This document shows, in pieces, positions 1 through 5,207 of a DNA stretch of 13,885 nt (position 1 is its first letter; each line of letters opens with the position of its first letter). Source of the DNA: CALXSC01 sp964493475 (GTDB taxonomy: Bacteria > Pseudomonadota > Alphaproteobacteria > Rickettsiales > UBA1997). The position numbers were made by a program, and so were the translations under genes. A model generated the notes under the pieces. The model ran no database searches and was not told the DNA's origin. It was given only the letters and a program-made list of their open reading frames with translations. Location: positions 1 through 13,885 of the forward strand of contig CAZBNS010000050.1 in assembly GCA_964493475.1 (NCBI GenBank), written 5' to 3'.

Positions 1-12
1 CTTGACCTGTGT

Positions 13-71
13 AATCCAGGAAAAAATACAACAAAATAAAGACTTTTTATTGTTTCAATATTTCCTGGATT
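13..71. repeat. Inverted repeat, 11-bp arms, 37-nt loop
   Basis: AATCCAGGAAA at 13-23 is the exact reverse complement of TTTCCTGGATT at 61-71. The right arm overlaps the left end of the palindrome at 69-127, so the two structures are nested or mutually exclusive. The CCTGGATTCC wording is part of the repeat that covers the left end of the window. Role unknown; a dispersed palindromic repeat fragment is the simplest reading. Confidence 0.55.
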
Positions 72-130
72 CCGTATGAGGATTTTCTAATTTCGTTTCA
101 CTCAATAAGAAAATCCAGCTACGGAATGAC
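69..130 (-). repeat. TGTCATT palindromic repeat, complete copy (minus orientation)
   Basis: This is an imperfect palindrome. The outer stem is 8 bp (69-76 with 120-127), then a 3x3 internal loop, then a 9-bp inner stem (80-88 with 108-116) closing a 19-nt loop (89-107). Read on the minus strand it starts GTCATTCCGTAGCT, followed by GGATTTTCT, a loop containing GAGTGAAACGA, and AGAAAATCC. The copy at the right end of the window (13833-13885) has the same 9-bp stem, 19-nt loop and related loop sequence, so the two belong to one family. No coding capacity is visible. It resembles the short intergenic palindromic elements common in AT-rich alphaproteobacterial genomes, but I cannot assign it to a named family. 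Confidence 0.7.
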
Positions 131-214
131 ATGCTGAGAGGGAAATTTAAAAACTCACGGAGCCTGCCGCTGCGAAAGCAGTGGTTCATTAAGAAAATCC
201 AGCTATGGAATGAC
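107..214 (-). repeat. Pair of 24-bp direct repeats of the TGTCATT family
   Basis: The 24 bases at 107-130 recur at 191-214 with one mismatch (C122 versus T206); both read AAGAAAATCCAGCTA then Y, then GGAATGAC. A decayed third copy lies at 226-242 (TCCAACTATGAAATGAC). On the minus strand these are the GTCATTCC...GGATTTTC start of the family. The second and third copies lack the right half of the palindrome and look like truncated elements. Between the first two is a 7-bp stem with a GAAA tetraloop (167-173 with 178-184). Confidence 0.7.
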
Positions 215-326
215 GACCCTCGGTTTCCAACTATGAAATGACATTTTTATTGAAATTTAACTGAAGAAGTCTACAATTGCTTTTTTCTAAAATTATACAC
301 TTAAAGGCTTTTCATTTGATTATAAA

Positions 327-525
327 TAGCTCCCCTTTGTCCTTCGGACATTTCCCCTCAAGGAGGGGAAAGATTATGGTGGTGGTGAAGGCGGAGGGAA
401 AGATTATGGTGGTGGTGAAGGCGGAGGGAAAGATTATCCTTGGTTATTGAACTGCTTTTTCTTCACCAGTGCTCGTAATTTTTTACCTCCTTGAGGGGAA
501 ATGTCCGAAGGACAAGGGGGAGCTA
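327..525. repeat. 199-bp element with 40-bp inverted arms
   Basis: The left arm 327-366 and right arm 486-525 are reverse complements at 39 of 40 positions; the only difference is T336. Each arm carries a smaller palindrome, TGTCC-TTC-GGACA, and the left arm a second one, CCCCTC-AAG-GAGGGG. The 119-bp centre holds a 30-bp tandem repeat. Transcribed, the whole element would fold into a very stable cruciform-like hairpin. It has the shape of a MITE-like non-autonomous element: long terminal inverted repeats and no gene. I see no clear target-site duplication. The base composition of the arms is richer in G and C than the surroundings. Confidence 0.75.
366..437 (+). repeat. 30-bp tandem repeat, 2.4 copies
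   Basis: Two identical 30-bp units lie at 366-395 and 396-425, followed by the first 12 bases of a third (426-437). The unit begins GGGAAAGATTATGGT and continues as GGTGGT, GAAGGC, GGA. In one frame it would encode a Gly-rich decapeptide, but there is no start codon and the frame ends soon after the repeat, so I do not call a gene. Exact identity of the units suggests recent slippage or duplication inside the inverted-repeat element. Confidence 0.8.
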
Positions 526-553
526 CCTTAAAAATATTTTCAGCCTCAAAATG

Positions 554-559
554 TATAAT
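554..559 (+). promoter_or_regulatory. Possible -10 box TATAAT (alternative promoter)
   Basis: A perfect TATAAT lies just after the inverted-repeat element, but no recognisable -35 box is found 16-18 bp upstream. It could start a transcript near 566, about 105 nt before tRNA-Gly. In AT-rich DNA such a hexamer arises often by chance, so this is weak. Confidence 0.2.
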
Positions 560-583
560 TACCCTTTTTTCTAAAAAAATCTC

Positions 584-611
584 TTGATTATTAAAAAAGG
601 AATATTACACT
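584..611 (+). promoter_or_regulatory. Candidate sigma70-type promoter for tRNA-Gly/tuf
   Basis: TTGATT (584-589; 4 of 6 to consensus, keeping TTGA) is followed after 16 bp by TACACT (606-611; 4 of 6). Transcription would start near 618, about 50 nt before the tRNA-Gly. It is the best-spaced pair I see upstream of the block. Assignment rests on spacing and position only. Confidence 0.35.
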
Positions 612-670
612 ATACCATGTATGTATTCGGACTACTTACCAAATGGCTGTAGAAGAATGAACATATAGTA

Positions 671-744
<74 letters not shown>

Positions 745-783
745 TTATATATATTATTAATATAAATAAGAAATGTAAAAAAA

Positions 784-1974
784 ATGGCAAAAGAAAATTT
801 TGATAGATCAAAAACCCATGTAAATATTGGTACAATTGGCCACGTTGACCATGGTAAAACTACTTTAACTGCAGCTATTACGAAAGTATTGGCTGAGAAA
901 GGTTTGGCGGAGAAGCAGGATTACGATCAAATTGATAACGCTCCTGAAGAAAAAGCGAGAGGTATAACGATTAATACAACTCACGTTGAATATTCAACTG
1001 AGAAGAGACATTATGCTCACGTTGACTGTCCGGGACACGCTGACTATGTTAAGAATATGATTACTGGTGCGGCTCAGATGGATGGAGCTATTTTGGTTGT
1101 TTCTGCTGCTGATGGACCAATGCCTCAAACAAGAGAACATATTTTGTTGGCTAAACAGGTTGGTGTTCCATATATCGTTGTATTTATGAATAAGTGCGAT
1201 ATGGTTGATGACCCGGAATTGTTGGATTTGGTTGAAATGGAAATTAGAGATTTGTTGAAATCTTATGGATTCCCTGGAGATACTATTCCAATTACTAGAG
1301 GTTCAGCTTTGAAAGCTCTTGAAGGTGATAAAGGTGAATTAGGCGAACAGTCTATTATGAAGTTAATGGATTCTGTTGATGCATATATTCCAGATCCAAA
1401 AAGAGATACTGATAAACCATTCTTGATGCCTATTGAGGACGTATTTACAATCTCTGGAAGAGGAACTGTTGTTACAGGTAGAGTTGAAAGAGGTATTGTA
1501 AAAGTTGGTGAAGATATTGAAATCGTTGGTTTGAGACCTACACAAAAAACAACATGTACTGGTGTTGAAATGTTTAGGAAATTGTTGGATCAAGGACAAG
1601 CTGGTGATAATGTTGGTATTTTGTTAAGAGGAACTAAGAGAGAAGAAGTTGAGAGAGGACAAGTATTATGTAAACCAGGATCAATTACTCCTCATACTGA
1701 GTTTGAAGCTGAAATTTATGTATTAACAAAAGAAGAAGGTGGTAGACATACTCCATTCTTTAAGAATTACAGACCTCAATTCTATTTTAGAACAACAGAC
1801 GTTACTGGAACTGTTACATTGCCTGATACTGTGGAAATGGTTATGCCGGGTGATAATATAAAAATAAGTGTTGCGTTAATTTCGCCAATCGCTATGGAAG
1901 AAGGATTAAAATTCGCTATTAGAGAAGGTGGAAGAACTATCGGTGCTGGTATAGTATCAAAAGTTATAAAATAG
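784..1974 (+). CDS. tuf: Translation elongation factor Tu
   Basis: Cytosolic GTPase that delivers aminoacyl-tRNA to the ribosomal A site. At 396 aa it is the normal bacterial length. The G domain (about 1-200) shows the P-loop GHVDHGKT at 19-26, the switch I signature ARGITI at 58-63, DCPGH at 81-85 with catalytic His85, and NKCD at 136-139. Beta-barrel domain II (about 210-300) holds GRGTVVTGRVERG, and domain III (about 300-396) holds TPFFKNYRPQFYFRTTDVTG and ends in EGGRTIGAGIVSKVIK. The APEEKARG context is typical of alphaproteobacteria. The ATG follows an A-run with only a weak purine-rich Shine-Dalgarno (AAGAAATG). It sits between tRNA-Gly and tRNA-Trp, as in many alphaproteobacteria. 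The stop is TAG. I see no missing key residues. Confidence 0.98.
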   Translation: MAKENFDRSKTHVNIGTIGHVDHGKTTLTAAITKVLAEKGLAEKQDYDQIDNAPEEKARGITINTTHVEYSTEKRHYAHVDCPGHADYVKNMITGAAQMDGAILVVSAADGPMPQTREHILLAKQVGVPYIVVFMNKCDMVDDPELLDLVEMEIRDLLKSYGFPGDTIPITRGSALKALEGDKGELGEQSIMKLMDSVDAYIPDPKRDTDKPFLMPIEDVFTISGRGTVVTGRVERGIVKVGEDIEIVGLRPTQKTTCTGVEMFRKLLDQGQAGDNVGILLRGTKREEVERGQVLCKPGSITPHTEFEAEIYVLTKEEGGRHTPFFKNYRPQFYFRTTDVTGTVTLPDTVEMVMPGDNIKISVALISPIAMEEGLKFAIREGGRTIGAGIVSKVIK

Positions 1975-1982
1975 TGTAATAA

Positions 1983-2040
1983 ATATTGAAAATTGAAAAT
2001 TAGAAATATTTTTACTGTTTTTAGTTTTCATTTTCAATGT
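1983..2040 (+). terminator. AT-rich stem-loop after tuf
   Basis: ATTGAAAA (1985-1992) and TGAAAA (1994-1999) pair with TTTTCA (2025-2030) and TTTTCAAT (2031-2038), leaving T1993 bulged and a loop of about 25 nt; two more weak pairs extend it at the base. It starts 8 nt after the tuf stop. No U-run follows, and pairing is almost all A-U, so it may be a weak terminator, a 3'-end stabilising structure, or chance in AT-rich DNA. Confidence 0.35.
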
Positions 2041-2052
2041 AGTTGTTTAAGA

Positions 2053-2083
2053 TTGTGAGATAAATTAGTAATTATGTTAAAAT
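2053..2083 (+). promoter_or_regulatory. Weak promoter candidate for tRNA-Trp/secE
   Basis: TTGTGA (2053-2058) and TAAAAT (2078-2083) sit 19 bp apart, longer than the ideal 17, in the 173-nt tuf/tRNA-Trp gap. If used, transcription would start about 60 nt before the tRNA. The gap is long enough for a separate promoter, but the match is modest and AT-richness makes chance hits likely. Confidence 0.2.
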
Positions 2084-2147
2084 AATCGGTGAGTTGTGTT
2101 TGGAAAAATGCTTATAAGTTGATTGTTTGTTAATTATTAATTTATAT

Positions 2148-2223
2148 AGGGGTATAGCTCAGTTGGTAGAGTAGTGGTCTCCAAAACCATTGGTCGAGGG
2201 TTCGAGTCCTTCTGCCCCTGCCA
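2148..2223 (+). tRNA. tRNA-Trp (anticodon CCA)
   Basis: Acceptor stem AGGGGTA pairs with TGCCCCT (one G-T pair). The D-stem is GCTC with GAGT. The anticodon stem GTGGT/ACCAT encloses loop CTCCAAA (2179-2185) with CCA at 2181-2183. The T-stem is GAGGG with CCTTC around TTCGAGT, then discriminator G and an encoded CCA (2221-2223). It reads UGG only, consistent with the standard code seen in the neighbouring genes. Its place between tuf and secE is a conserved alphaproteobacterial arrangement. The gene starts 32 nt before secE, so the transcript must be processed to release the tRNA from the secE-nusG mRNA. Confidence 0.97.
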
Positions 2224-2255
2224 ATTAAGACAATAGAAATAAATGTGAGAAAATT

Positions 2256-2447
2256 GTGATAAATGTTAAAAAATATATTAAAGAAGTAATAGAAGAGGGT
2301 AAAAAAATTATTCTTCCAAGTTGGAAAGAGGTTTACACTACGGCTATATATATTAGTGTTATAGTCTTTTTGGCTGCTCTTGCTATAACTTTGGCGGATT
2401 TTGTAATTTCTCATGTAGTAAAATTAATATTTGGATTGGGGATTTAA
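2256..2447 (+). CDS. secE: Preprotein translocase subunit SecE
   Basis: SecE is the small essential subunit that clamps SecY in the inner-membrane SecYEG protein-export channel. The 63-aa protein is the single-helix short form usual outside the gamma-proteobacteria. Residues about 1-25 form the charged amphipathic segment (VKKYIKEVIEEGKKIILPSWKE, with the conserved P-W-KE signature), followed by one membrane span at about 31-50 (IYISVIVFLAALAITLADFV) and a short hydrophobic tail. The only reasonable start is GTG at 2256, with purine-rich GAGA just upstream; no in-frame ATG exists early in the gene. It follows tRNA-Trp by 32 nt and its TAA directly abuts the nusG ATG, which suggests translational coupling. 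Confidence 0.93.
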   Translation: MINVKKYIKEVIEEGKKIILPSWKEVYTTAIYISVIVFLAALAITLADFVISHVVKLIFGLGI

Positions 2448-2966
2448 ATGGCTAAAAAGTGGTATATAGTTAATGTTGTGGCTGGGCAGGAAAATAAAAT
2501 CTGTGATGAGATAAATAAACTTGCTGCAGAGAGTGATTTTATAGAAAAAGCTTTTATCCCAGTTAAGAAGGTTTTTAAACATGTTAGAGGAAAAAAAGTT
2601 GAGGTTGCTCAGAAATTGTTTCCTAATTATGTGTTCGTGAACATGGAAATGAATAATGCTAGTTATGGTATTATTAGAAATATTCCAAAAGTTTTAGGAT
2701 TTTTGGGTTCCAAGTTAAAACCAGAAGAAGTTTCTGATGAAAAAATTTCTAAGTTATTGGAAAGAATTGATGAAGAAAATAATGTATCAGAGAAAGATAT
2801 TTATGAAATTGGTGATACTGTAAAAGTGATAGAGGGTCCTTTTGAATCTTTTACTGGAACGGTTGAATCAAAAGATTCTGAAAAGAATATTTTAAAGATT
2901 TCAATTTCTATTTTTGGAAGACCTACTATTATAGATATAGAGGCTAAAAGAGTAGAAAAAATTTAA
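2448..2966 (+). CDS. nusG: Transcription termination/antitermination factor NusG
   Basis: NusG binds the RNA polymerase clamp through its N-terminal domain and contacts ribosomal protein S10 or Rho through its KOW domain. Length 172 aa is normal. The NGN domain (about 1-110) opens KKWYIVNVVAGQENK and contains QKLFPNYVFVNM, the family's core strand; the KOW domain (about 120-172) contains GDTVKVIEGPFESFTGTV and SIFGRPTIIDIE. The ATG immediately follows the secE stop with no spacer, and a GGGGA inside the secE end can serve as Shine-Dalgarno 5 nt upstream. It is 23 nt ahead of rplK, in the standard secE-nusG-rplK order. Confidence 0.97.
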   Translation: MAKKWYIVNVVAGQENKICDEINKLAAESDFIEKAFIPVKKVFKHVRGKKVEVAQKLFPNYVFVNMEMNNASYGIIRNIPKVLGFLGSKLKPEEVSDEKISKLLERIDEENNVSEKDIYEIGDTVKVIEGPFESFTGTVESKDSEKNILKISISIFGRPTIIDIEAKRVEKI

Positions 2967-2989
2967 TTATTATTAATATAGGTAAAAAA

Positions 2990-3433
2990 ATGGCTCCTAA
3001 GAAAGAAAAAAAAGAAGTGATAGGAATTATAAAGTTGCAAGTACCTTCAACAAAGGCTAATCCTGCTCCGCCTATTGGTCCAGCTTTGGGTCAAAAAGGT
3101 GTTAATATTATGGAATTTTGTAAGCAATTTAATGAGTTGAAGTTTGATTATCCTGCTGGAACTCCAATACCAACCACTATTACTGTTTATAAGGATAAAA
3201 GTTTTACATTTGATACAAAACAACCTCCTATGACATTTTTAATTATGCAGGAAACTGGTCTTAAAAAAGGTTCTTCATCAACTGGTAAAGGTTTTATTGG
3301 CAAAATTACTAAAAAACAAATAGAGAATGTTGCTAAGAAGAAAATGGTTGATATGAACGCTGATACTTTAGAAGCTGCTATGAGCATGGTAAGAGGTTCG
3401 GCTGTATCTATGGGTTTTGAAGTTGTTGAATAA
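2990..3433 (+). CDS. rplK: 50S ribosomal protein L11
   Basis: L11 binds the 23S rRNA GTPase-associated centre and helps elongation factors act. At 147 aa it is slightly longer than the E. coli protein because of a lysine-rich N-terminal extension (MAPKKEKKEV). The N-terminal domain carries the proline-rich PAPPIGPALGQKGVNIMEF signature (about 26-44), and the C-terminal rRNA-binding domain carries GSSSTGKGFIGKITKKQ and ends SMVRGSAVSMGFEVVE. The start has AGG 7 nt upstream within AGGTAAAAAAATG, a context repeated almost exactly before rplA. In E. coli, L1 represses this cistron by binding its leader; with only 23 nt from nusG, no L1 site is obvious here. Confidence 0.97.
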   Translation: MAPKKEKKEVIGIIKLQVPSTKANPAPPIGPALGQKGVNIMEFCKQFNELKFDYPAGTPIPTTITVYKDKSFTFDTKQPPMTFLIMQETGLKKGSSSTGKGFIGKITKKQIENVAKKKMVDMNADTLEAAMSMVRGSAVSMGFEVVE

Positions 3434-3447
3434 ATGATGGTAAAAAA

Positions 3448-4131
3448 ATGGCGAATATAAAAAATAAGAAAAAAGTAGCGGGAGACAATACAATTAATGT
3501 TGCTGAAGCTATAGAATTATTAAAAAAAGCTTGTCAAGAGAAACAAAGAAAATTTGTTGAAAATGTTGATTTAGCTATCAATTTAACAATTGATCCAAAA
3601 CAAACAGACCAAAATATAAGGGGATCTGTATCATTGCCTGCTGGCTCTGGAAAAGAAGTTAAGGTGATTGTTTTTACTGGTGATGAATCTTTGCAAAAAG
3701 AAGCGTTGGCAGCTGGAGCTTTAATAGCTGGAATGGATGATTTAATGACAAAAATTGAGGGTGGATTTTTAGGTTTCGATTATTGTGTTGCTACACCTGA
3801 AGCAATGAAAAAAATGGGTAAAATTGCTAAAATATTGGGTCCTAGAGGCTTAATGCCAAATCCTAAAAATGGCAATATTACTACTGATGTTGTGAAAGTT
3901 GTTAAAGAAATTTTAAAAGGAAAAGTTGATTTTAAAAGCGATAAGTTTGGTATAGTTCATGTTGGAGTTGGCAAAATCAATTTTGCTACTGATGACTTGG
4001 TAAACAATATTAAAAGTGTTGTCTCTGCTTTAAAGGAAGTTAAACCTGAAAGTATTAAGGGAAAATATATTAAAAATATATATTTGACGAGTACAATGGG
4101 TCCTTCTTTCATGATTAGTATGGATAAATAA
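3448..4131 (+). CDS. rplA: 50S ribosomal protein L1
   Basis: L1 forms the mobile L1 stalk that contacts E-site tRNA and is known in other bacteria as a translational repressor of rplKA. Length 227 aa is near the usual 230. The two-domain family is evident from VDLAINLTIDPKQTDQNIRG in domain I (with SVSLPAGSGKEVKV) and from LGPRGLMPNPKNG (about 129-141), the most diagnostic L1 motif, followed by a C-terminal domain I segment ending YLTSTMGPSFMIS. It starts 14 nt after rplK; GG lies 7 nt upstream of the ATG. Two other ATGs at 3434 and 3437 are out of frame. The end of the gene lies 11 nt from rplJ, so they are likely coupled. Confidence 0.97.
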   Translation: MANIKNKKKVAGDNTINVAEAIELLKKACQEKQRKFVENVDLAINLTIDPKQTDQNIRGSVSLPAGSGKEVKVIVFTGDESLQKEALAAGALIAGMDDLMTKIEGGFLGFDYCVATPEAMKKMGKIAKILGPRGLMPNPKNGNITTDVVKVVKEILKGKVDFKSDKFGIVHVGVGKINFATDDLVNNIKSVVSALKEVKPESIKGKYIKNIYLTSTMGPSFMISMDK

Positions 4132-4132
4132 T

Positions 4133-4137
4133 AGGAG
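4133..4137 (+). promoter_or_regulatory. Canonical Shine-Dalgarno AGGAG of rplJ
   Basis: AGGAG sits 5 nt before the rplJ ATG, inside the 11-nt gap after rplA. It is the only textbook Shine-Dalgarno in the block; the other genes have weaker AGG- or AAGG-type sites followed by A-rich spacers. Confidence 0.7.
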
Positions 4138-4142
4138 AATCA

Positions 4143-4637
4143 ATGAAAAAAGAACAAAAAACCACTTCAATAGATTTAGCAAAAAAGATATTTGCTGATA
4201 ATCCAGTTATAGTATTGATGGGTTATAAAAAGTTAGACGCTAAAGGCATGTCGTCTCTTAGAAAAGTTTTAAAGAGTAAAGGCGCTAATTTAAAGATTTT
4301 AAAGAATACTCTTGTTAAAAGAGCTATAGTTGATAGTGAAATAAAATCTTTAATTGAGAATTTTAAAGATCAAATAGCTATTTCCTATTCAAAAGATGCT
4401 GTTTCTTTATCAAATGCATTAATTACTTTTAGTAAAGATAATGAAGCTGTTGATATAAAAATTGGATTTATGGATGGAAAAGTTTTAGAGCTTGACACTA
4501 TAAAAAGCCTATCTTCTTTGGGTTCAATGGAAGAGGTAAGAGCGAAGTTTATTGGTTTATTAAAGGCTCCTGGTTCTCAATTGGCGAGAGTTTTGAGTGC
4601 TTATAAAACCAAGTTAGATGAAAATGCTGCTAAATAA
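4143..4637 (+). CDS. rplJ: 50S ribosomal protein L10
   Basis: L10 is the base of the ribosomal stalk: its N-terminal domain binds 23S rRNA beside L11, and its C-terminal helix recruits L7/L12 dimers. Length 164 aa is standard. The N-terminal domain contains VIVLMGYKKLDAKGMSSLR and the conserved KNTLVKRA at 54-61. The tail from about residue 130 (MEEVRAKFIGLLKAPGSQLARVLSAY) is followed by a lysine/glutamate helix. The gap to rplA is 11 nt, which leaves no room for an E. coli-type L10 leader between the genes. Translation starts from a strong AGGAG. A 111-nt gap with a long hairpin separates it from its partner rplL. Confidence 0.96.
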   Translation: MKKEQKTTSIDLAKKIFADNPVIVLMGYKKLDAKGMSSLRKVLKSKGANLKILKNTLVKRAIVDSEIKSLIENFKDQIAISYSKDAVSLSNALITFSKDNEAVDIKIGFMDGKVLELDTIKSLSSLGSMEEVRAKFIGLLKAPGSQLARVLSAYKTKLDENAAK

Positions 4638-4639
4638 AA

Positions 4640-4681
4640 AATTTATTGTATAAATAATTAATATTATTTATGCGGTAGATT
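4640..4681 (+). ncRNA. Long RNA hairpin in the rplJ/rplL gap
   Basis: Bases 4640-4658 pair with 4663-4681 around a 4-nt TAAT loop, giving 19 consecutive pairs as RNA. Nine are a perfect apical inverted repeat, ATAAATAAT with ATTATTTAT. The outer ten include four G-U pairs (T4643-G4678, T4646-G4675, T4647-G4674, T4649-G4672), so the helix forms well only from the + strand transcript. No U-tract follows directly, so it is not a classic terminator. Likely roles are mRNA processing or differential expression of L7/L12, which is needed in several copies per ribosome; this is inference. Confidence 0.6.
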
Positions 4682-4748
4682 AAATAAAAAGCTTGTATTT
4701 TTAAAATTATTAATTAAAAATGTTTAACAAACTAAAAAAGGTTGAAAA

Positions 4749-5120
4749 ATGTCTGAAAATTTACAAAAAATTGTTGACGAATTGTCAAAATTAACAGTTT
4801 TGGAAGTTGCTGAATTGAGCAAAATGTTAGAAACACAATGGGGTGTTAGTGCAGCTGTTGCTGTTGCTGCTGGTGGAGCTGCTGGTGGTGCAGTTGCTGC
4901 AGAAGAAAAATCTGAATTTACTGTTGTTTTAGAAGCTTCTGGTGATAATAAAATTAATGTTATTAAAGAGGTTAGAACAATTACTGGTTTAGGATTGAAG
5001 GAAGCTAAAGATTTAGTTGATGGTGCACCTAAAAATATTAAAGAAGGTGTAGCTAAGAAGGATGCAGAAGAAATGAAAGCAAAATTGGAAGCTGCAGGTG
5101 CAAAAGTTAAATTGGCTTAA
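4749..5120 (+). CDS. rplL: 50S ribosomal protein L7/L12
   Basis: L7/L12 is the multicopy acidic stalk protein that recruits translational GTPases such as EF-Tu. Length 123 aa is normal. The N-terminal dimerisation helices span about 1-32 (KIVDELSKLTVLEVAELSKM). An Ala/Gly/Val-rich hinge runs at about 34-52, and the C-terminal factor-binding domain (about 55-123) contains KINVIKEVRTITGLGLKEAK and LVDGAPKNIKEGV. The start is supported by AAGG about 8 nt upstream, within a 20-nt start context almost identical to that of rpoB. It lies after the 4640-4681 hairpin and before the 5142-5167 hairpin. Confidence 0.97.
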   Translation: MSENLQKIVDELSKLTVLEVAELSKMLETQWGVSAAVAVAAGGAAGGAVAAEEKSEFTVVLEASGDNKINVIKEVRTITGLGLKEAKDLVDGAPKNIKEGVAKKDAEEMKAKLEAAGAKVKLA

Positions 5121-5141
5121 TACATCACTATAAAAATTTAA

Positions 5142-5167
5142 TGAGCTGATTATTTTTAATCAGCTCT
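5142..5167 (+). terminator. Stem-loop in the rplL/rpoB gap (attenuator or processing site)
   Basis: GAGCTGATTA (5143-5152) pairs perfectly with TAATCAGCTC (5157-5166) around a TTTT loop, giving 10 bp. The following bases are TTGG, not a U-run, so strong intrinsic termination is unlikely. In E. coli the same gap holds a partial attenuator and an RNase III site that lower rpoBC expression relative to the stalk proteins; position and shape fit a similar job here, by analogy. Confidence 0.6.
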
Positions 5168-5207
5168 TGGTTGCGATTATTATTTATACAATAAAAAAGG
5201 TTGATGA

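Larger units (their letters stand above)
1..670. other. Gene-free, repeat-rich upstream region
   Basis: I see no credible gene in these 670 bases. From left to right it holds a 59-bp imperfect palindrome, two 24-bp near-identical direct repeats plus a degenerate third copy, a small GAAA-loop hairpin (167-184), a 199-bp element with 40-bp inverted arms, and then an AT-rich stretch with the likely promoter of the tRNA-Gly/tuf transcript. A glycine-rich open frame at 330-494 lacks a start codon and is a by-product of the tandem repeat. The repeats are described separately. Confidence 0.8.

Noticed and set aside
330..494. Glycine-rich open frame over the 30-bp tandem repeat
   Set aside because: No ATG, GTG or TTG start with a ribosome site; the frame exists because the 30-bp unit is a multiple of three and is flanked by repeat arms.
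2119..2148. TTGATT...TATATA promoter immediately before tRNA-Trp
   Set aside because: The -10-like box overlaps the first base of the mature tRNA, so transcription would start inside the gene.
2142..2414. Antisense open frame of 90 codons across tRNA-Trp and secE
   Set aside because: Its C-terminal part is simply the reverse complement of tRNA-Trp (RTRTLDQWFWRPLLYQLSYTPI type), a well-known false gene, and the rest lies opposite secE.
4693..4720. Possible internal promoter TTGTAT...TAAAAA before rplL
   Set aside because: Both boxes are poor in a stretch that is almost all A and T, where such matches are expected by chance.
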